A DNA stretch of 64,000 nucleotides from an uncultured Polaribacter sp. (GTDB lineage: Bacteria > Bacteroidota > Bacteroidia > Flavobacteriales > Flavobacteriaceae). Positions 61,901 to 64,000 of the stretch are shown in pieces; positions within the stretch are counted from its first letter, which is position 1; the number at the start of each line of letters is the position of its first letter. The translations under genes and the position numbers were made by a program. The notes under the pieces were generated by a model that worked only from the letters and a program-made list of their open reading frames with translations, made no database searches and had not been told where the DNA came from. Location of the stretch: positions 91,654 to 155,653 of the forward strand of contig NZ_CANMVP010000009.1 in assembly GCF_947501385.1 (NCBI RefSeq). The letters run 5' to 3'.

Positions 61901-63857
61901 TTTTAGGGATTTCAATAGTTAGTATTGTTCCTTTTTCTACTTCACTTTTAATAGAAAAAATACCGTTAATTTCTTCTGTTCTTTCTTTCAAATTCTTTAA
62001 CCCGATTCCGTTTTTCTTTGCAGCAACATCAAATCCCTTTCCGTTATCAGAAATTGTTAAGAAGAGTGCTTTTTTTGTTTGATTGAAAATCAAGTTTATA
62101 TCCGAAGCTTTGGCATGTTTTTTAGCATTTTGAATGCTTTCTCTCGCGACTAAAAAGAACGTTCTTTTAATAGAATTATTGATGTCTTTCCACTGAATAC
62201 TGTCAATGGCTTCCACTTTAATTCTAAAATCAATCTCAAAAAAATCAGAAACTAAATTAATCATTTGATCTTTAAAAGCAACCTCTTCAAAACTTTCACT
62301 ACTTAATTGATGTGATAAATTTCGAACATTTTCTTTAATAACCTCTAAACTTTTTGCTTCTTCTAATTGATTTGTTTTTGCCAATTTTAAATGCAGCATT
62401 CTTATATCTCCAGCCACTTCATCATGTAAAGATTTTGCGATTTGTTGACGTTCATTTTCACGCACTTCTACTTGTTGTAATTTGGCTTCAAAAAGCATCT
62501 TTTTTCTTCTACTTAAAACAATACTTGTGCCAAAACCAATAAACAAAATACTTACCCCAGCAAGAAGCCAACCAATGGTTTTCTGTTGTTGTTCGCTTTC
62601 TATAAGCAGTTGATTTTTTGTATTTTCTTCTTTTAAACTAGCATTTTCTTTGTCTTTTTTCTCAGTTTCATATCTAATTTTAGCAAACTGATTTTTTAAC
62701 GTTCGTTCTCTGTTATACAAACTATCATTCAATTGAATATATTCCTGTAAATACTTTTTTGATGCTTCACCTTTTGTTAATTCCGATAGTAATTGTAACG
62801 CTTCTAAAGTTCTTCCGTTTTCTTTTGATTCTTTTGAATATTTTAGGCCTTGATTCGCATAAAATAATGCTTTTTTTATATCACCTTTATCTTTATAATA
62901 TTTAGCTAATAAGTTACTTGTAACACTAACGCCTTTTAAATCATTTGCTCCTTTTCTTATTTTTAAAACTTTACTATAGTTACTTACTGTATTTTTTTCA
63001 TTACCTATTCCATAATTATTTAGCGTTAGGTTTTGTAAAATAAGCGCATATTTCAATGGGAATTTTTCTTTGATACTGTCAACATTTAGACCATTTTTAA
63101 AAAAAAATATCGCTTTTTTATAGTCTTTTTTTTCTTGATGTACTATAGCTACATTATTGTAGTAGTTTAATTTAGATTTGATAACATTGTCATTAACTTC
63201 ATATTTATTTAAATAATTCAAACTCAAATCGAAATACCTTAAAGCTTCTTTGTATTCTTTTCTTACTTTAGCAATAAGACCCAAATTATTATACAAATCT
63301 GCTTTAATTTTATTTAGATTCGATTTTTCTAAATATTTTAAAGCTGTTATCGTTGTAATTTCAGAACCTAATAAATCTTTTTCATTAATTTGAATAACGG
63401 CCACATTCAACATCCTTCTCCCTGCTGTAATGGTGTCGCCAAGTCTTAATAAGATGTTTTTAGATCTATTGTAATGATAATAAGCGCTATCAGACACCTC
63501 TTTATATTTATAATAGGTGGCTATATAGAAATGAGCTTTCTGTACGCTTTGTAAATCATTTGATGCTACTGCATTTTGTTTGGCAATAAAACTGTACTTC
63601 TTCAAAGAGTCTAACTTTCTTTTTCTAAAATACATCAATGCAATTTGAATATTTGCATTAAATTTCAAACTATCATTTAAGTCTTTTGAAAACGCTGCTA
63701 TTTTTATCGCATAACTTTCTTTTATCTCTTGAGGAAGCTGTTTATTGTTTATTTTTTTGAGGTAAAAATCCAGGGAATCTTTATTCTCATTCATTTGATC
63801 TTGAGAAAAAGAAGCAATTGAAAAGCCAAAAAAGAGAAGAAAGATGTACTTTTTCAA
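61890..63857 (-). CDS. TPR-containing histidine kinase (HisKA_3 type)
   Basis: A 655-aa kinase: signal peptide (IFLLFFGFSIASFSQ), about eight TPR units in the periplasmic part (residues 60-370), a transmembrane helix (IGWLLAGVSILFIGFGTSIV), HisKA_3 with phosphoacceptor H478 (QQIAKSLHDEVAGDIRML) and a HATPase domain (NAKKHAKASDINLIF, ISDNGKGFD, GIGLKNLKERTE). It is the sensor for the response regulator encoded next. The start is TTG at 63857. 63858-64000 holds no gene on the plus strand. Confidence 0.9.
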   Translation of the reverse strand: MKKYIFLLFFGFSIASFSQDQMNENKDSLDFYLKKINNKQLPQEIKESYAIKIAAFSKDLNDSLKFNANIQIALMYFRKRKLDSLKKYSFIAKQNAVASNDLQSVQKAHFYIATYYKYKEVSDSAYYHYNRSKNILLRLGDTITAGRRMLNVAVIQINEKDLLGSEITTITALKYLEKSNLNKIKADLYNNLGLIAKVRKEYKEALRYFDLSLNYLNKYEVNDNVIKSKLNYYNNVAIVHQEKKDYKKAIFFFKNGLNVDSIKEKFPLKYALILQNLTLNNYGIGNEKNTVSNYSKVLKIRKGANDLKGVSVTSNLLAKYYKDKGDIKKALFYANQGLKYSKESKENGRTLEALQLLSELTKGEASKKYLQEYIQLNDSLYNRERTLKNQFAKIRYETEKKDKENASLKEENTKNQLLIESEQQQKTIGWLLAGVSILFIGFGTSIVLSRRKKMLFEAKLQQVEVRENERQQIAKSLHDEVAGDIRMLHLKLAKTNQLEEAKSLEVIKENVRNLSHQLSSESFEEVAFKDQMINLVSDFFEIDFRIKVEAIDSIQWKDINNSIKRTFFLVARESIQNAKKHAKASDINLIFNQTKKALFLTISDNGKGFDVAAKKNGIGLKNLKERTEEINGIFSIKSEVEKGTILTIEIPKNGS

Positions 63858-64000
63858 AGGGAAGTGCTTTAAATTTAAAAAACCTTAATAAAATTAAGGC
63901 TTTTTCATGAATACTAAATCAATATTATTGAGTTATACGTTTAGCTTCTGTTTTATTAATTTTTGATATACTGGCTTTTCTTCAACCATCCTACAAATCG

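Overview
The window is AT-rich and reads as chromosome of a marine-type member of the Bacteroidetes, family Flavobacteriaceae (Polaribacter/Tenacibaculum-like is my best guess, by recollection only). The signs are Bacteroidetes-type -7 boxes (TAnnTTTG) before many genes, a type-B succinate dehydrogenase with a single membrane subunit, CarboxypepD-regulatory TonB receptors, many lipoproteins with the Cys next to short hydrophobic leaders, a SUF operon, four-helix-bundle (S23/IVS) proteins, and short intergenic hairpin repeats of the kind common in this family.

Layout. 1-1210: tail of an outer-membrane protein, then a decayed gene sandwiched between two arrays of about 22-nt degenerate tandem repeats. 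1211-5121 (minus): sdhC-sdhA-[S23 gene]-sdhB. 5338-9854 (minus): a small secreted protein, an SRPBCC gene broken by a stop, a large Asp-box/VPS10-like propeller and a YefM-YoeB toxin-antitoxin pair. 10211-19701: RhlE helicase, aminopeptidase P, KDG kinase, two alpha/beta hydrolases, a PIN-nuclease cassette with an unrecognised partner, BrnQ, and a PD40 propeller protein. 19881-29736: two tandem membrane AraC regulators plus a DUF6090 protein, a serine hydrolase with a TonB receptor, a DUF2188 + deoxyribosyltransferase/TIR-like pair that resembles a small defence cassette, and an atypical long PLP enzyme. 29901-36242: a lipoprotein followed by a 133-nt MITE-like repeat, ThiL, then four secreted proteins in a row ending in an MbnP/MauG-type pair (copper-related by family). 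36349-45840: a SUF Fe-S assembly region (A-type carrier, SufB, SufC, SufD, SufS) interrupted by two S23 genes (one broken), a metallo-beta-lactamase-fold lipoprotein, a phosphoesterase and a serine hydrolase. 46077-51963: M43 metalloprotease, small lipoprotein, and a SGNH lipoprotein/TonB receptor pair. 52155-60988: RibF, SerS, a 47-aa protein, a TPR protein, a toxin-antitoxin pair with the toxin frameshifted in an A10 run, DUF4286, a barrel protein, RsmA and MgtE. 61223-63857: response regulator and TPR histidine kinase.

The most interesting recurring structure is the S23/IVS four-helix-bundle gene sitting three times inside conserved operons (sdhA|sdhB, sufA|sufB, sufC|sufD). Two copies are flanked by inverted repeats (12-13 bp) able to pair in the mRNA, much as IVS elements are bounded by a stem in 23S rRNA. 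This could be an mRNA-borne version of the IVS element. Other leads are the PIN cassette, the DUF2188 pair, the mutually exclusive hairpins at 23032-23103, the 22-nt arrays at the left end, and three genes whose -7 box lies only 4-6 nt before the start codon (candidate leaderless mRNAs). All functional calls are from reading sequence motifs; no search was run.
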